Assembly (NCBI RefSeq): GCF_037126465.1
Contig: NC_088204.1
Location: 17,242,804-17,306,803 of the forward strand
Length of the DNA stretch: 64,000 nucleotides
Reading direction: 5' to 3'
DNA from: Ornithodoros turicata
Lineage: Eukaryota; Arthropoda; Arachnida; Ixodida; Argasidae
Of this stretch, positions 40,833-52,954 are shown one piece after another. Each line of letters opens with the position of its first letter. Positions within the stretch are counted from its first letter, which is position 1. A model generated the notes under the pieces. The model saw only the letters and a list, made by a program, of their open reading frames with translations. It searched no databases and had not been told where the DNA came from. Position numbers and translations under genes: made by a program.

Positions 40833-40851
40833 CGTTTTTGCAGTTGAATTC

Positions 40852-41601
40852 TACACACAAAAAATTTCACACCTCTTTAGGTGTTAAAAGGGCGTATGCC
40901 ACAATTTACACCCCACAGTTAACTGTCTAACACCCATTTGAGTGTAAAGTGGGTGTATCTTGCTGTTTCGCCCTTCTACCTGCTTTTTACCCCCTTCCGT
41001 GAGAAGGTCATCAGGCCCATAGGGTGTAAAAGGCGGGTCAGCTGCACACAGCATTTCTGTAATTTTAGCAGCGATGGGACTTAGCACCTTAGCTTCTGTT
41101 CGTTCTGCGCTGTGAGGATGGTCCATGCACTCCAGTGTTTTTAAGTGTCGCACTGAACATCATGCACAGCACTTAGAACTGCACAGAATATAAATGATAT
41201 GGAAATGATGCCAGCCGACTTTTTACCCAGGCCAACTACGAGACCCGTATGCAGTGTGGCGCAGGAAAAGTGGACCAGTGCCTAAGAGAGCGATACACAG
41301 AAACCTGACGCGATATATTTATGGTACCAGAGTTAAACAGGTGTTACTGTTGACGTGCACCTGTATGTAACTCAAGTACCACAAGTATAGCCTCAGGTTT
41401 CCGTTGATTGCCCATTGGGATCTGCCACTTTCCTCGGGAAACCCTGTCTAGTACGTTCCCAGTGGTCATTAATGGGACGAACCAGGTACACCATTCTAGG
41501 GGGTGTAACTGCTTACACCCTACAGACTTTACACCCAAATAGGTGTGAGTTATCAAACATCATTTTTACACTAGAAAGGGTGTAAAAAAGTTTAGTGTGT
41601 A
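40852..41601. mobile_element. TIR element with TACACAC ends (750 bp)
   Basis: Left TACACACAAAAAATTTCACA and right ...AAAAAAGTTTAGTGTGTA are imperfect inverted complements over about 38 bp. Interior repeats of GGTGTAA/TTACACC near both ends. No transposase frame. Superfamily not decided. Confidence 0.75.
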
Positions 41602-41608
41602 CGGTCAT

Positions 41609-42225
41609 GCGGGCATCCTCCGGAAGAGAGTATGTAACTACAACCAGCCAATCCTCGGTATTAATAAATTTTCTTATAACGCAAGATGACTAATTACCTG
41701 AAATTCACTAATTAACTCTCTAATTAGGGAATTTCGGGCAAAAGCGAGATAACAGCACGGTAGACAATCCTCGTTGAAACCTTTTAAAATGCATGAGGAA
41801 AGCGCGTGCCCTGAAATATCCATCGCTACATTTCGGTATGCAAATGAACCGAAACCGAAAAAGCGCGCCTGAGGAGCGCATCACCCTCGCCGATGGAAAC
41901 TTATCATCTCTATCGCTCTAAATCACGTGGTCCTCTGACGTGAAATGAGCGCTGTACTCCCTGCGTTCCCAGTCGCCGCAGTTTGGGTTTCGGCTCATTT
42001 GCATAGGAAGATTCGGGGATGGATATTTTAACGCACGTGCGTGTTTCGGGATTTGTTAAACGCGAATAGACTTACAACTAGGATAGTCCATCCACCTCGG
42101 GTTCCGCTTTTGCAGGAAATCTCCTAATTAGAGACTCAATTAATGAATTGAGACGAGTTCAGTTGTTCCTATATTTTTGTTTTCTTACAAACAAACGAAC
42201 AAAGTTTCTTCGAGAGGATGTCCGC
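41609..42225. mobile_element. MITE family E, copy 2
   Basis: GCGGGCATCCTCCGGAAGAG left, CGAGAGGATGTCCGC right; shares GATGACTAATTACCTGAAAT with copy 1. Internal inverted segments around ATGCAAATGAACCGAAAC and TTTCGGCTCATTTGCAT. Confidence 0.75.
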
Positions 42226-42235
42226 CCGTACTTAG

Positions 42236-42332
42236 AACTCCACGACAAAAAAGGATTGATTGATTGATTTGTAAAAGAAAAAATGAAAATGTTACTACTC
42301 CTAGCTCCTCCAGGACGCGTAATTCAGAAAAG
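42236..42332 (-). repeat. LINE 3' tail, inverted
   Basis: On minus: ACGCGTCCTGGAGGAGCTAG, ATTTTCATTTTTTC, then AATCAATCAATCC. Same family as 35695 and 37040. Confidence 0.7.
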
Positions 42333-42537
42333 AAGAAAGGGGAACTACACAAATCTATACACTTTGAAACGGAATAGATGAAAACATCACCATAAAACTT
42401 GGCACCAAAGGCAGCAGTGTAGGAGAGTTCCCGTGTGAAAATCTCAATGCACAAAACACAAAGACCAAAAACGACATCAATGCCGCTCTCATAATTTTTT
42501 AAATAAAAATTATGTAGGCTAAAAAAAAACACCCCGT

Positions 42538-43840
42538 ATATATATTCGAGGTGCGTTCCATGCTCCAATAAATGCCTCCATTCGTGCAGTGTGACTTCCC
42601 CGCCTTGCTTCCTTAGTGCCGTCTCCAGGTTTCAGGTGTCAACAGAGGAACGCTCCAACAAGTGACGATTTCATTGTCTCTCTAGACCTGAGCTCCACAC
42701 TGTATAATTTTGCCGCGCGCGCGCGACGCTTGACCGAGCACGCTGGTTGTGCCTGCCAACAGCTGATCCGTTCACACCTCGGGTTCCGCATCCACAGCGA
42801 CAACGAGACCATCTATCTTCATGGACTCGCTGCGTGCGCAGTTGATGATTACACACGTTCAAACGTCTTTGCGAAGGGGGCGTCGTGTAAGGCAAGAGGC
42901 CGAAGTTGTCAACCAGTTGGAATCACGGGAAGTGCGCGTCCAGAAGACATGTGTGTATTGTTCTGTAACGGCAAGATATTGTCCAGATCTTCTTTTCCTT
43001 TTTTTTTTTTTGTTTGAGTTCCTTATCATTATGTTCGATCTTTGTCCGTTGTCGGATGGTGTTGGAACAGGAGACACATTGTCCATTCCAGGGTTACAAG
43101 AACACTCAAAAAACAATATTTGGAATCCGAGTGACGTCCTGTATCTGCTGGGGATATTACAGCGGTTGCTTTATAGCGCCAATCCCCGTGTAGGTGCGCG
43201 GTCGAATGCCCAAAAAATTATCCCTCTTTTGTTTTTGTTTTCTATTTCAGTTCGGTCTTCTCCACCCGTGTGTATACTTGATGATCGACACCTCTGTTGG
43301 GCCGGTAAATCCTTTTCTTGGACGAAGGACACGGGTCAGAATTGTAGTAGCCTTCCCCTCCCTTCCTTTACCCCCCCCCCCCCTCCCGAGCAACATGCCG
43401 TCAGCTAGGCAGGCAGACCGCTAGGCTACCCATCGTAACCCCCCCCCCCCCACACACACACACACACACCTGAACAGATCAGTTCTTTCGAATCGAAGCC
43501 TCTCTGTGAAGCCGCCCTGACTTTGTGAAAGGTTGTGGTAGAGCGGCTTCACCATATGAGATGGTACTTGGCCAGTGAACCGATCTCGTACAGTTCAGAG
43601 CATTGCGTTTCAAATAAGTACCGGTACCGGTGGTTGGGAGAGAAAGCGCGCGTACATGTGTCTGTAAGCAGGAGCGGAGCCCTGAGCTGAGTAGTTACTT
43701 AGTATAAGCTGGGCGCGGGCTGGTTCCGGTCTCCGTATGTGTCTGCAAAGTGTTGTATGCTCGTCAATGGTTTTTTCCTGCCGTTTGCAAGATGCCCCAA
43801 CGGTAGTTGTTGGCGGCCGGTGTGATGTGACACGATGTGG
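42538..43840. other. Unassigned DNA with C-runs and CA microsatellite
   Basis: Open frames on both strands near 42620-43010 show no domain I recognise. C-runs at 43370-43384 and 43439-43452, the latter followed by (CA)n to 43469. Confidence 0.5.
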
Positions 43841-44102
43841 CACGCGTCGTGCTGAAGACTGGGAGGTGGTGGGTTCGAGTCCTACCGCCGGCTGTGCTGT
43901 CTGAGGGCTTCCCTGGGTTTTCCGAAGACTTTCCAGACGAATATCGGCACAGTTCCCCTGAAGTCGACCCAGGACGCATACTAACCCCCCTGTCTCCCAA
44001 CTCCTTCCTACTATCCTCTCTCCATCTGTCGACGTCTGTACGCCGCTCATAGCCACAGTTGCTTCGCGGCGCTAGCACGCAATCCAAAAAAAAGAAAAGG
44101 AA
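43841..44102 (+). mobile_element. tRNA-derived SINE, copy 2
   Basis: B box GGGTTCGAGTCC, then CCGGCTGTGCTGTCTGAGGG, GGTTTTCCGAAGACTTTCCA, GACGCATACTAACC, TTGCTTCGCGGCGCTAGCAC and an A-rich tail. A repeated ACGATGTGG on both sides (43832-43840, 44103-44111) looks like its TSD. The 5' head is shortened. Confidence 0.82.
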
Positions 44103-44131
44103 ACGATGTGGGACACGTCGTTTCTAACGTG

Positions 44132-44378
44132 CACTCTTAGAAATGACCTTCACCACATAGCACGCTCCTAGCCAACCATAATCTCGAATGATATCGTTAT
44201 CTGCTCGGATTTGTTGAAAACGGGAGGCGTACGCCTTTTTTGTGACAATTATGAACAGCATAAGTGTCACAAAAAGGCGTACGCATCCCGTTTTCAACAA
44301 ATCTGGGCAGATAACGATATCATTCGCGATTATGGTTGGCTAGGAGCGTGCTACGCGTGAAGTTCATTTTTAAGAGTG
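44132..44378. mobile_element. Foldback MITE family A, copy 3
   Basis: CACTCTTAGAAATGACCTTC to TTTTTAAGAGTG, 247 bp, flanked by TG on both sides. The right arm lacks one base of the GCGGTGAAG motif. Confidence 0.92.
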
Positions 44379-46847
44379 TGGGATGAATGAACGAGTGCGA
44401 TAAGAAGAGCTCGAGCTGGGCTTCGCCTTCGTCCAAGGCCACTAGTTATTCGTTCATTGCCGTCGGATGCCGTACTCTATATCGGTACATAAACGATCGC
44501 GTGTCAGGAGAGCACAGTGCACATATATATTGGCATAACTTGCTTTTCGCAGGAGGCACGTGGTCGTGGCCATAAAGGTTCATATGTCGCAATGCTGATG
44601 CCAATGAGATGGCCCATGTATTGCAAATTATGTTTTTACTGCACAACTGTCGCCCTCTATGCATACCGTAAGTCCCACACATCGCTTCCCATTTGAATAC
44701 TCATTGCCAAATCCAAACCGACTAGGAAACGTGTTCTAAGACTTACAATTTTGACAATGATACCAGGTCGCCAGAGTGTTTTTTTTTTCTTCTTTCTAAC
44801 TATAAGCTGATTAGTTGATAAGTACATTTTAAAAAAAGATGGAACTCGGCACCCGACCAATTCTGCAATTCCAAACAAAAAAAGGAAAAGTACAAATTAA
44901 ATATAAAAAAATAGAAGGAACAGAAACGCGTCGTAACACACGCACCCGCAAAAACGTAGTCTCGGGGCGCGTGTTGTCGCTTTGTATATAATTCTTTCTA
45001 ACTACCTTCTCCCCCTCTTTCACGTTTGTTCAGATCAAATGAAATGCGTGAAAGCAAAAAGGCGTTATGCAGGACAGTGTTTGGGAACACATTGGCTTCT
45101 CAGTGAACCATTTTTGTAGCCTTTATGGCTCAACGCCTCTTTTCGCCAGAGCACATTCCTTTGCAAGAAGCCCTTCACAACCCGTATTCCTTCGAGCATT
45201 CTGAGAGCCCAGCCAATCTAAATTCCGTACGGCTCTCAAAGAAGCAAATACGTTATAGAGAAATGAACGACGCACACATTCGTCCTATCCGGGTACACTG
45301 GATTCCCGTTGAAGACCACGTACTCCAATTCCTGATGCGCACCTCCTCCTAGTCCTGCACATTTATTTTTATTTCATCGGCGGTGAAAGTATGCAGTTAT
45401 TCGATGCGAACTGGTATGGAAATACCATAGACTGCGACTCGAGGAGCAGATGTGCGGAAAACGGAGCAAGTGTTCAAAGTTGCTCAATATATATATATAT
45501 ATATATATTTTTTTTAACCCGCAAGGAATGCGTACTGATCCAGAAGACAATGACATTTCATGAGGTACATTTTCTTTTGTTGTCCCGTTGGCTCGTAATT
45601 ACAGACATGTTGTCGCCTCTCTACAGTGTCGTCGTGCTTTAGCATTGTGGTGGCCTAGTGCAGTCTCTGAAACGGTTTGAAGTGTTAAAAGTCAACCATG
45701 CGTATGCGAAGCGCGGGATGCACTCTAACCCGAAATAATATGTCCCACGTTATCAAGATCACCCAATATCTGGATACCACGAAGTGTGAAGGTCAATGCA
45801 CGTTAGCCACTTGTATTAGAAGATGCAGGCTACCAGAAAGAAGAGAGAAAAAAACATATAAGAAGAAGAATGTTTTCAACTGCAAGCATACCAAGGTGCG
45901 GTAGGCAGGAATTATGATCAGTGACTCTCAAGATATAACAAGATACGATACGCTCTCCCACTTACGTTCAGCAGTGTTGTATATACTAGTCAGCGAGACA
46001 CAGAGTGACGATATTCAGCAAACAAAAAATAAATAAATAAATAAATAAATAAACGAGCAGTACACGACCCACTTGTCCTGTTACAGTATAACACCTGTGT
46101 ATTGTCAGTGGCAGACGCGAAAAAGAGCTGTCACCATACTGCACCAGCGTGACAACAACCCATGCACCATAAACAGAGTAGTTATTATCTGACACGACAA
46201 TTATCATCAATGATGATCATCTCTCTCTCGAGAAATCTCTACGACGCATAATGAGTGCCAGGAAAGTTGCTTCTATGATCTCTCCAATGGGCACTAAGAA
46301 ACAAGAGACAGATCTTATCGACCACTCCACATAAAAAATCGCAGTCAGAACGATAGATAGATAGTATAGATTAGGGCGGGAAAAAAAAATGACGCGGCGC
46401 TGTTCAACGAGAGAGCCCTTCCTGCAGTTCCCAATTTTGTCGGATGGAACTCACTCAGACCCTCATACTGTCCTAATAAAGGGTTATGGTACATTTCCTG
46501 GTGCATCAGCGGGTCTGGGAACGCGCCTGGAGGCGGAGGTGTGTCACGCGCGGTCCGTGTCCAATCAGGGGACCAATTGGCTTCACGCCGATAGGGCAGA
46601 TGGTCGAGACGAAGGTGATTATTACTCGGTCGAACTTCCGAAGAGAGGGAAGTGATAAATCACGGTCCTACGCGGGTCGTGCTGGAAGTGAAGAATCTTC
46701 GCGGAGCCCGTAATTGGGATGTGCACGGGGCTTTGATGTACGAGCTGTGCACAGTCGGCTAATTATTGGGGCTCGTTTGGCATTTGGCTAATTATGCCGT
46801 GATTGGCGACTCCAAGTGTCGATGGGAAGGCACTGTTACGCTTTGTA
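44379..46847. other. Unassigned DNA
   Basis: Contains a TA microsatellite (45486-45510) and an AAAT repeat (46026-46052). A 75-codon open frame at 45125-45352 has no recognised domain. The interval 46400-46830 looks unlike the surrounding repeats. Confidence 0.5.
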
Positions 46848-47085
46848 CACTGTTAAAACAGAACTTCACCACATAGCACGCTCCTAACCAACCATCATAC
46901 TGAATGATATCATTCTGTGTCATGATTTGTTCAAAACAGGGGGGAGGCGCCTATCTGGGACAAGATAATCTGTCCCAGATAGGCGCCTCCCGCCTGTTTT
47001 GAACAAATCATGACACAGAATGATATCATTCGGTGTGATGGTTGGTTAGAAGCGTGCTATGTGGTGAAGTTCTGTTTTAACAGTG
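46848..47085. mobile_element. Foldback MITE family A, copy 4 (variant stem)
   Basis: CACTGTTAAAACAGAACTTC to GTTTTAACAGTG, 238 bp, TA on both sides. Both arms share stem changes absent from other copies (CATTCTGTGTCATGATTTGT, GGCGCCTATCTGGGACA). Confidence 0.92.
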
Positions 47086-47536
47086 TAATTCGCGTAATGA
47101 TGTGATGCGCATGCTCATGGTCGTTGTGCTGAAGACCATTAGAAAGTATAGTGCATCTCATCTGTACTGCAGAGCCTTTTGCTATGTATAGTGGCGGCCT
47201 ATAACGGTACACTATCACTGTATTTGAGATTGAAACGTTTATTTACCAAAATCTATATTCTGTGTTCATACCTACAGGTGTTAAATAGCTTGTCTTAGGT
47301 GCAAGGTTCCGGTTATGCACGACTAGCCGCTGAGCACACTCTGGGGGTAAAGGTTCAACTCTGTCTCCAAAGGCTTCTAAATGTGAAGAAAGCACTGCTC
47401 TCGCTTGCGAATTGTTTGTGTCGCTTTCGAATTTCTAGAAAGCGCACACAGCCGCGTACTGCATACATATCTACACTACTGCATATAGCAAATTGTAATC
47501 AGATAACGGGACGAAGTCTAAAACTGCACGGCACAT

Positions 47537-47855
47537 ACCAGCTCCGGTGGCGCAGCGGTAACGCGTGCGCTTGGAGACTGGGAGGTCCGCGGTTCGAATC
47601 CGCGGGCCGGCTGTGCCGTCTGGGGTTTTTCCTGGGTTTCCCTCAGATGTGTAATAGGCGTATGCCGGCACAGTTCCCCTGAAGTCGGCCCATGGACGCA
47701 GCTATCCTCCCCCCGAGCTATCCTCCACCCTCCCCACTTCACCCTTTCCTCTCTTCCTCTCCACCACCTTTCCCTTCCCGAGAAACATGCCGCCTAATCG
47801 GGCAGGCAGACCTCTCGGGTTCCTCCCAACGACACTCCTCCTCCTCCTCCTCCTC
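47537..47855 (+). mobile_element. tRNA-derived SINE, copy 3, with 11-bp TSD
   Basis: Head GCTCCGGTGGCGCAGCGGTA (A box), B box GGTTCGAATCC, CCGGCTGTGC, GTCGGCCCATGGACGC, then pyrimidine-rich 3' part ending in (CTC)n. TSD GCACGGCACAT at 47526-47536 and 47856-47866, identical. Confidence 0.9.
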
Positions 47856-48289
47856 GCACGGCACATTATCATGTTGTAAAATGAATACCTTTCAATGGTG
47901 CGAAGGCTGCAGGCGTCGTTCTATAGCCCTCCAACCAGAACAAAAACATCTCGTAAGGAACTCTAGAAGTGTTTATTTTATTTTTTGACTATAAGTAACC
48001 TTGCGGTAAGATGTGCAAGGAGTTATAGCAGCGCGTGCAACGAGTGTTACCGCAATTTTTTTTTTTAACTTGCTGTGCTCCAAACGTCAGAGGACGACAC
48101 GTGATTGCCGTTTTGGCTGGGAATCTGGATAAACATTGCGACTGGCCCTCGCACGTGAGCTCGTGACCAATCATGTGAGGTGAGGTGTATATGGAAGAAA
48201 ATGATTAAGACGTTGGCCCCACAACCCAGAGGAGGTCTACTTAGAACCGCGTAAAAGGAACGGAACAACGATGTTTTTGCATTTCGTTG

Positions 48290-48690
48290 TTTGTGCTTCT
48301 ACAGGACAACCTTATACAACATGACACACTACTCACTGCTCCACCGCAGTGGATCCGTCTCTCTCACTGTCGCTTCCTCCTCGCCTTCCGCGACATTACT
48401 TCTTCTTTACCGTATGCGGCTGAATGTTGCATTTACCACAGTTATGAGGCAGCGTCTCGCCCTTGCGCAATCGGACCTTTGTGCATCATGCAATGTGCGC
48501 GCTGACCTGCACCACCTACATATGGACTGCCCTGACTACCAGAGGGAGAGCGAGATCCTGCAGCACGGGCTGCATGCAATCGACCACCGCCCCTTTACCA
48601 TAGGCAAGGTGCTGGGCCCATGGTCCAGTACCGTTCATATGCACCAAGGTCTCCGTCACCTTTAGGATCTTCTGTCATCAACAGGCCTCT
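48290..48690 (+). pseudogene. LINE C-terminal fragment
   Basis: One frame reads YRMRLNVAFTTVMRQRLALA, SDLCASCNVRADLHHLHMDC, IGKVLGPWSS, then a TAG followed by DLLSSTGLST. The C-x-x-C-x(6)-H-H-x(4)-C block is the zinc-finger-like C-terminus of I/R1-type LINEs. Homologous to 59702-60115. Confidence 0.8.
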
Positions 48691-49671
48691 CCACCCAGCG
48701 GAATCCTCATCTCCATCACCATCTCTCACACCCTATAAATGGCACTGGGGCAGCGCCCAGCCTGCTGGTCGGCATCAGCCCCATCTCATCATCGTATCGT
48801 TATGTGTGTGTTTGTGTGTGTCTACAGGACGACGAAAAGTTGGGCCGTCGGCCCTTGTCTCTACTTCCTTCATGCAACATTCACACGAATCGCACGCATT
48901 CTCGAAGAACCCCCGTATGTCTCGGTAGTCCCGCGGTAGGTCTCGGTTGCTCTTCCACGTGCCCTTCCGGGCAAACTCGGCAGGCTACCCCATCCATCAC
49001 CTGAAGCTTCCCTAGGCGAAAAACGATGGATTCATGCTTGCCAATACAGCGGCGCATCGGAACATTGTGAAAGATCTTTACGGCAAGCGAAGAACGCGGC
49101 ATGCATACGTCCGATGTGCAACGGTTGTTCCACGCGTATTTGGGGCCGTCTTGACGGGTTCTACAGTTGTGCAATACCGCGGTGAACGTTGCTCCCGCAT
49201 GGGCTGCATCAGCGAAGCAGGAATTTCGCGTCTGACAACATCGTGTATGCCGTAATTCGTTCCTGATGTGTGTAGCATGTTATACGGCGCTGTTAAATGG
49301 AGAAAAGACGGATTTGATTTATAGACGTGCGAGCTGTGTGTTGCAGTATGTGAGGTGCATGAGTGTTCGCAAAATAGGCTTGACAGGTGTTTAGTGATCA
49401 TTGCATGCGTCAACATAGCTGAGTGAAAAGAAGTAACATTTCCTTGAGTGTGAGGAACACACAAAACGAAGAGAAGAACGAGGAAACTCAACGAAGTGTT
49501 ACCTGTTTCTACTCTAGTTTCTACAATATACAGCAGCTCGTTTGCACCGTTCTAATTTGCTCATAGCTGAGTGCTATAGCTGTATAAAGTACATTCCTCA
49601 ACTATATTGATAAACTGTTGAAAATGCGGCCGCTTGGTAATGTCGATTTTTGGTGCACGATACGGTATGTA
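48691..49671. other. Unassigned DNA
   Basis: Contains a GT-rich patch near 48800-48825. Open frames on the minus strand at 48881-49491 show no domain that I recognise. Confidence 0.4.
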
Positions 49672-49744
49672 CGAAGTGAACTTCACAGCATACCACGCTC
49701 TGAACCAACATATATCGCACGGTTATCGCTAACAGGAACATATA
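49672..49744. mobile_element. Foldback MITE family A, left-arm fragment
   Basis: GAAGTGAACTTCACAGCATA plus CCACGCTCTGAACCAACATA; only one arm remains, truncated where the SINE copy 4 begins. Confidence 0.7.
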
Positions 49745-49747
49745 GGC

Positions 49748-50022
49748 ACCAGCTCCCGTGGCATTGTGGTTAGGATGATCGCTTTCCACGCAGAGACGGT
49801 TCGAATCCTGTCACCGGCTGCGTGTTGTCTGAGGTTTTCCCCGGGTTTTCCGAAGACATTCCAGACGAATGTCGGCACAGTTCCCCCTGAAGTCGGCCCA
49901 GGACGCATACTAACCCCCTGTCCCCCACTCCTTCCTGCTGTACTCTCGATCTGTCCACGTCTGTACGCCGTTCATAGCCAGAGTTGCTTCGCGGCGCTCA
50001 CACGGAATTTCAAAAAAAGGAG
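49748..50022 (+). mobile_element. tRNA-derived SINE, copy 4 (most complete)
   Basis: Head ACCAGCTCCCGTGGCATTGT, B box GGTTCGAATCC, CACCGGCTGCGTGTTGTCTG, GGTTTTCCGAAGACATTCCA, CAGTTCCCCCTGAAGTCGGC, CTTCGCGGCGCTCACACGG and an A-run. TSD TATAGGC at 49741-49747 and 50023-50029. Confidence 0.9.
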
Positions 50023-52771
50023 TATAGGCTACATATGGATAAGATTAAACACGCGCACATTACATAACACGTGGCTAGGTTGTGAAGAAACTGCAAGCAG
50101 AGAGGCACGGTAAATGTCGTAATGTATATGCGTAAATGATCGCTTGGAGCGAGGTATGTCCCATGTCAATTACGTTAGCCTAAACTTGTAAACGGAACAA
50201 AGCACTCAACTCAGCAATCAAACCACCGTAACCTTGGAGCTCTCCGTGGAGTTCTCAGTACCTCATTCCCAATCTATTGCTATATCGCGCACACAAGCGA
50301 AATACAGTAACCCCCCAATTGCCCTTCCAAACCACAGTCTTATGTTGAGCCGAGCGCTTCCTACCCGTCTTCAAATCTACTTTACGACCGTCTCCACTTT
50401 CAAACTGAAGTTGGATTAGACCAAAAACTTCCCCATTCATTCCACGTCCGAACCAACGTCGGGAATTTGGGACGCCGGTATATATGGGACGCAGCCTCAA
50501 AACCCAAGAGCTTCTCTAATCCAAAGCGGTACATTTGGAAACGTCGCCGGAGCAATCCGAAGAGCGGGGTTTATAAATGTTCCCTCGACGAATTTCATCT
50601 CTCATTCCCGTCTTCCCGAGCTCGGGAGGTTTCCGGAACTTAATTCTCCCTACACTCCGGGCCTCCTTAATCCCAGTTTCAGCTAGCCTTTCTAATCTAC
50701 CTCATGACAGCGTATATAGGTTTTGTTTGGAGTTTTCCTTGAGGTCTGCAGAAATCTTCGTTACTTTGGACGTTACTCGCCCTTATTGGTTGACGATATT
50801 TATATGTGTTGTGCGGGTTTTTGCTATCGATGATACGTGCAAGGAGAGGTCATCTGAAGAAAAAATGTTTGTTGTTGTTTGGAAGCCCCAGAGGAGACAC
50901 TCCTTAGCCCGTTCTACCACTCTTGTTCTTTGAAGCGTCTGTAGAGTCTAGTAGGCGTGCCGTCTCCAATATACTTGGAGGTTCCCGGGAAATTTCTGTA
51001 CTTCCATTCGTACGCCGATAACTAAAAAACGAAACGCCTTTCAAAATATCTCCCAGACGGTTTTTAATTACACGACGCATGCGAGTCTTAGAATGTCACT
51101 GCTCGTTGTACATAACGGCATAAGGGATGGTTGTGAACCTCACATTGCAAATCCTGCGCACGTCCTCTATATTTCCATTTTGAAGTTTAAGAAAGGGGTG
51201 GAGTCTGCGATTGCAAACCAATTAGTCTCCGGCACTCCCTGCTCTTTACTTCTTTGTTTTCTCCCTGCGGCACTCAATTTATTTTTATGTGTTTCACCAG
51301 CATGATAGAAGACCCGTCCCACAGAAACCTCTGTAGTAAAACCCTTTTGGAAGCCGGTACGTTTATGTAAATTAGCTAAACGCCCAAGCGCACGTTAATG
51401 GATTACGAGCCCCTCGGGAGACTGCAAAGAAAATAACCTTGGCACCGGAGACCCCCAGACACTGTCAGCAGTTTTACAACCACCACCGTTTATAGCGAGA
51501 AAACAATTTTCTCTCAAGCGGTGCGTTCAAGTACCAGAACTTTCGACCCCCAGACTAGGTTCTCAAACTTCCTGCATTAACATTACGACCTACCTGTTGG
51601 CACTCGAGGTAGCAAACTTGCAAATAAGGTCTAAAGAACCTTTGCAGCGCAATGCAGCAAAATTCCCCGTAGCCTAAAGTTGCGACCCCAACAGAACCAG
51701 TTTAGCATGCACTGTGGCGCCTTGAAGGCACCAACAAAGCGCCCTAATGAAGCACCCGTGGTGCGACCGAAAGCTCGCCGCCTCATCACTGATGTATGCG
51801 TCATCTGAAATAATTATGCGTGCTAAAAAAGAATAGGTACGCGAAGCGTATGCGGCTATCTTAAACAGCGACCTCGTGCAAGAGGTTACTCCGCCTCGTC
51901 AAGGTCGAGGAACTGCTCGATCACAAAAAAAAAGGTCGTGGTTTACCGGCTGGATACGAAGAGTCGCGTTTGAAGTCGCTGACCTCTTCTGTTTACATGA
52001 AATGAGTGTGCTTGATGTTCCTTCCGCATTGTAGAAGTTATATTTGCATTGTTGTTGTATGGGTAGTGCGATGTGATGGTTAGGCATCGGTGCACCGAGT
52101 GCCTGTTTGACTAGGCAATGTCGAGAATGCCATCTGATATCATAACGTCTAGAAACAGCAACGAACTGTTGCAGGGATAACGTGGCTGTAATTTCACAGA
52201 GAACAGCTTGGGAGGTAAATCGTGTGCTGCTGTGCGAGATGGAGACGATATACATGAAATTGGCGTAACCCGTTAAGCGCGGCCAACTTAAGTAGTGAGT
52301 TCCGGTGCAAGCTACTCCACTCAAAAGCAGCATATATGTCTAGCTTTAGACGGGATGCAACGTGGAGACTTGGGGTAGTTATAGTATCTTGTTTTTCATT
52401 GTATATACCATCAGGTCAATCTTTTCTTAATATATCTTCAAAAGGTTGGCACAGCAAAGAGGACGTCCTGTGTGTGGTTGTGCTCTTTCGTCCTCATCTT
52501 TGTCACCGCTCCTCAGGCTAAAAGAGGTGCAGTTGCCTTCATCACGTGTACACCAGCTAGCTTGCTTATTATTACTTTGCTGCATTAGACGGGATGTTGT
52601 AACGCACTTTGAGTATGGGTTGCCCAAGTGCTTTGGGACCGCAAAAGATAAGGAATAGTGACTCGGCATTGCGTAATTACTTAGGTTATGGGCATGCGCA
52701 GTGGCTACACCGTATTTCTCTGCGTCCTCTTGGGGGTGCGTTCCCCGCTTGGGTGCGCTATTCTAAAAATG
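50023..52771. other. Repeat-poor unassigned DNA
   Basis: About 2.7 kb with no TE family recognised, unlike its surroundings. TATA-like GGTATATATGG (50480) and GTTTATAAATG (50571) occur, but no coding exon follows that I can support. It could be regulatory or simply unique sequence. Confidence 0.4.
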
Positions 52772-52786
52772 CCTATTCGAGGGATG

Positions 52787-52945
52787 TAGATGGGTAGAAA
52801 TCCAGCGAACCGGTAGAGATGTAGGAAGGGAGTTGCCTCAGGACAGAAGCCGCCGATATTTCGAACAGAGACTGTTCTTCTTCTGCAGAAGAAGAACAGT
52901 CTCTGTTCGAAATATCGGCGGCTTCTGTGCTGAGGCAACTCCCTT
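52787..52945. mobile_element. Palindromic retroposon insertion with exact 15-bp TSD
   Basis: TSD CCTATTCGAGGGATG at 52772-52786 and 52946-52960, identical. The insert is a near-perfect palindrome (52831-52948) centred on TTCTTCTGCAGAAGAA, with arms reading CAGTCTCTGTTCGAAATATC. Long TSD plus inverted ends fit a Penelope-like or LINE insertion with end inversion. Confidence 0.75.
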
Positions 52946-52954
52946 CCTATTCGA

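Larger units (their letters stand above)
40617..42536. mobile_element. TIR element with CAGGGTG ends, containing nested insertions
   Basis: Left CAGGGTGTTTTTTG and right AAAAACACCCCG flanked by TA. About 90 bp of inverted similarity continues inward (both sides carry ATAGATGTCGTTT / AAACGACATCAATG). Inside lie a LINE tail (40728), the 40852-41601 element, the MITE E copy and an inverted LINE tail. Confidence 0.65.

Noticed and set aside
43370..43469. C-run and CA-run as a functional site
   Set aside because: Simple microsatellites; similar runs occur elsewhere in the window.
50480..50935. TATA-like motifs followed by a 118-codon frame
   Set aside because: No domain, no splice or start evidence; the motifs occur by chance in AT-rich DNA.
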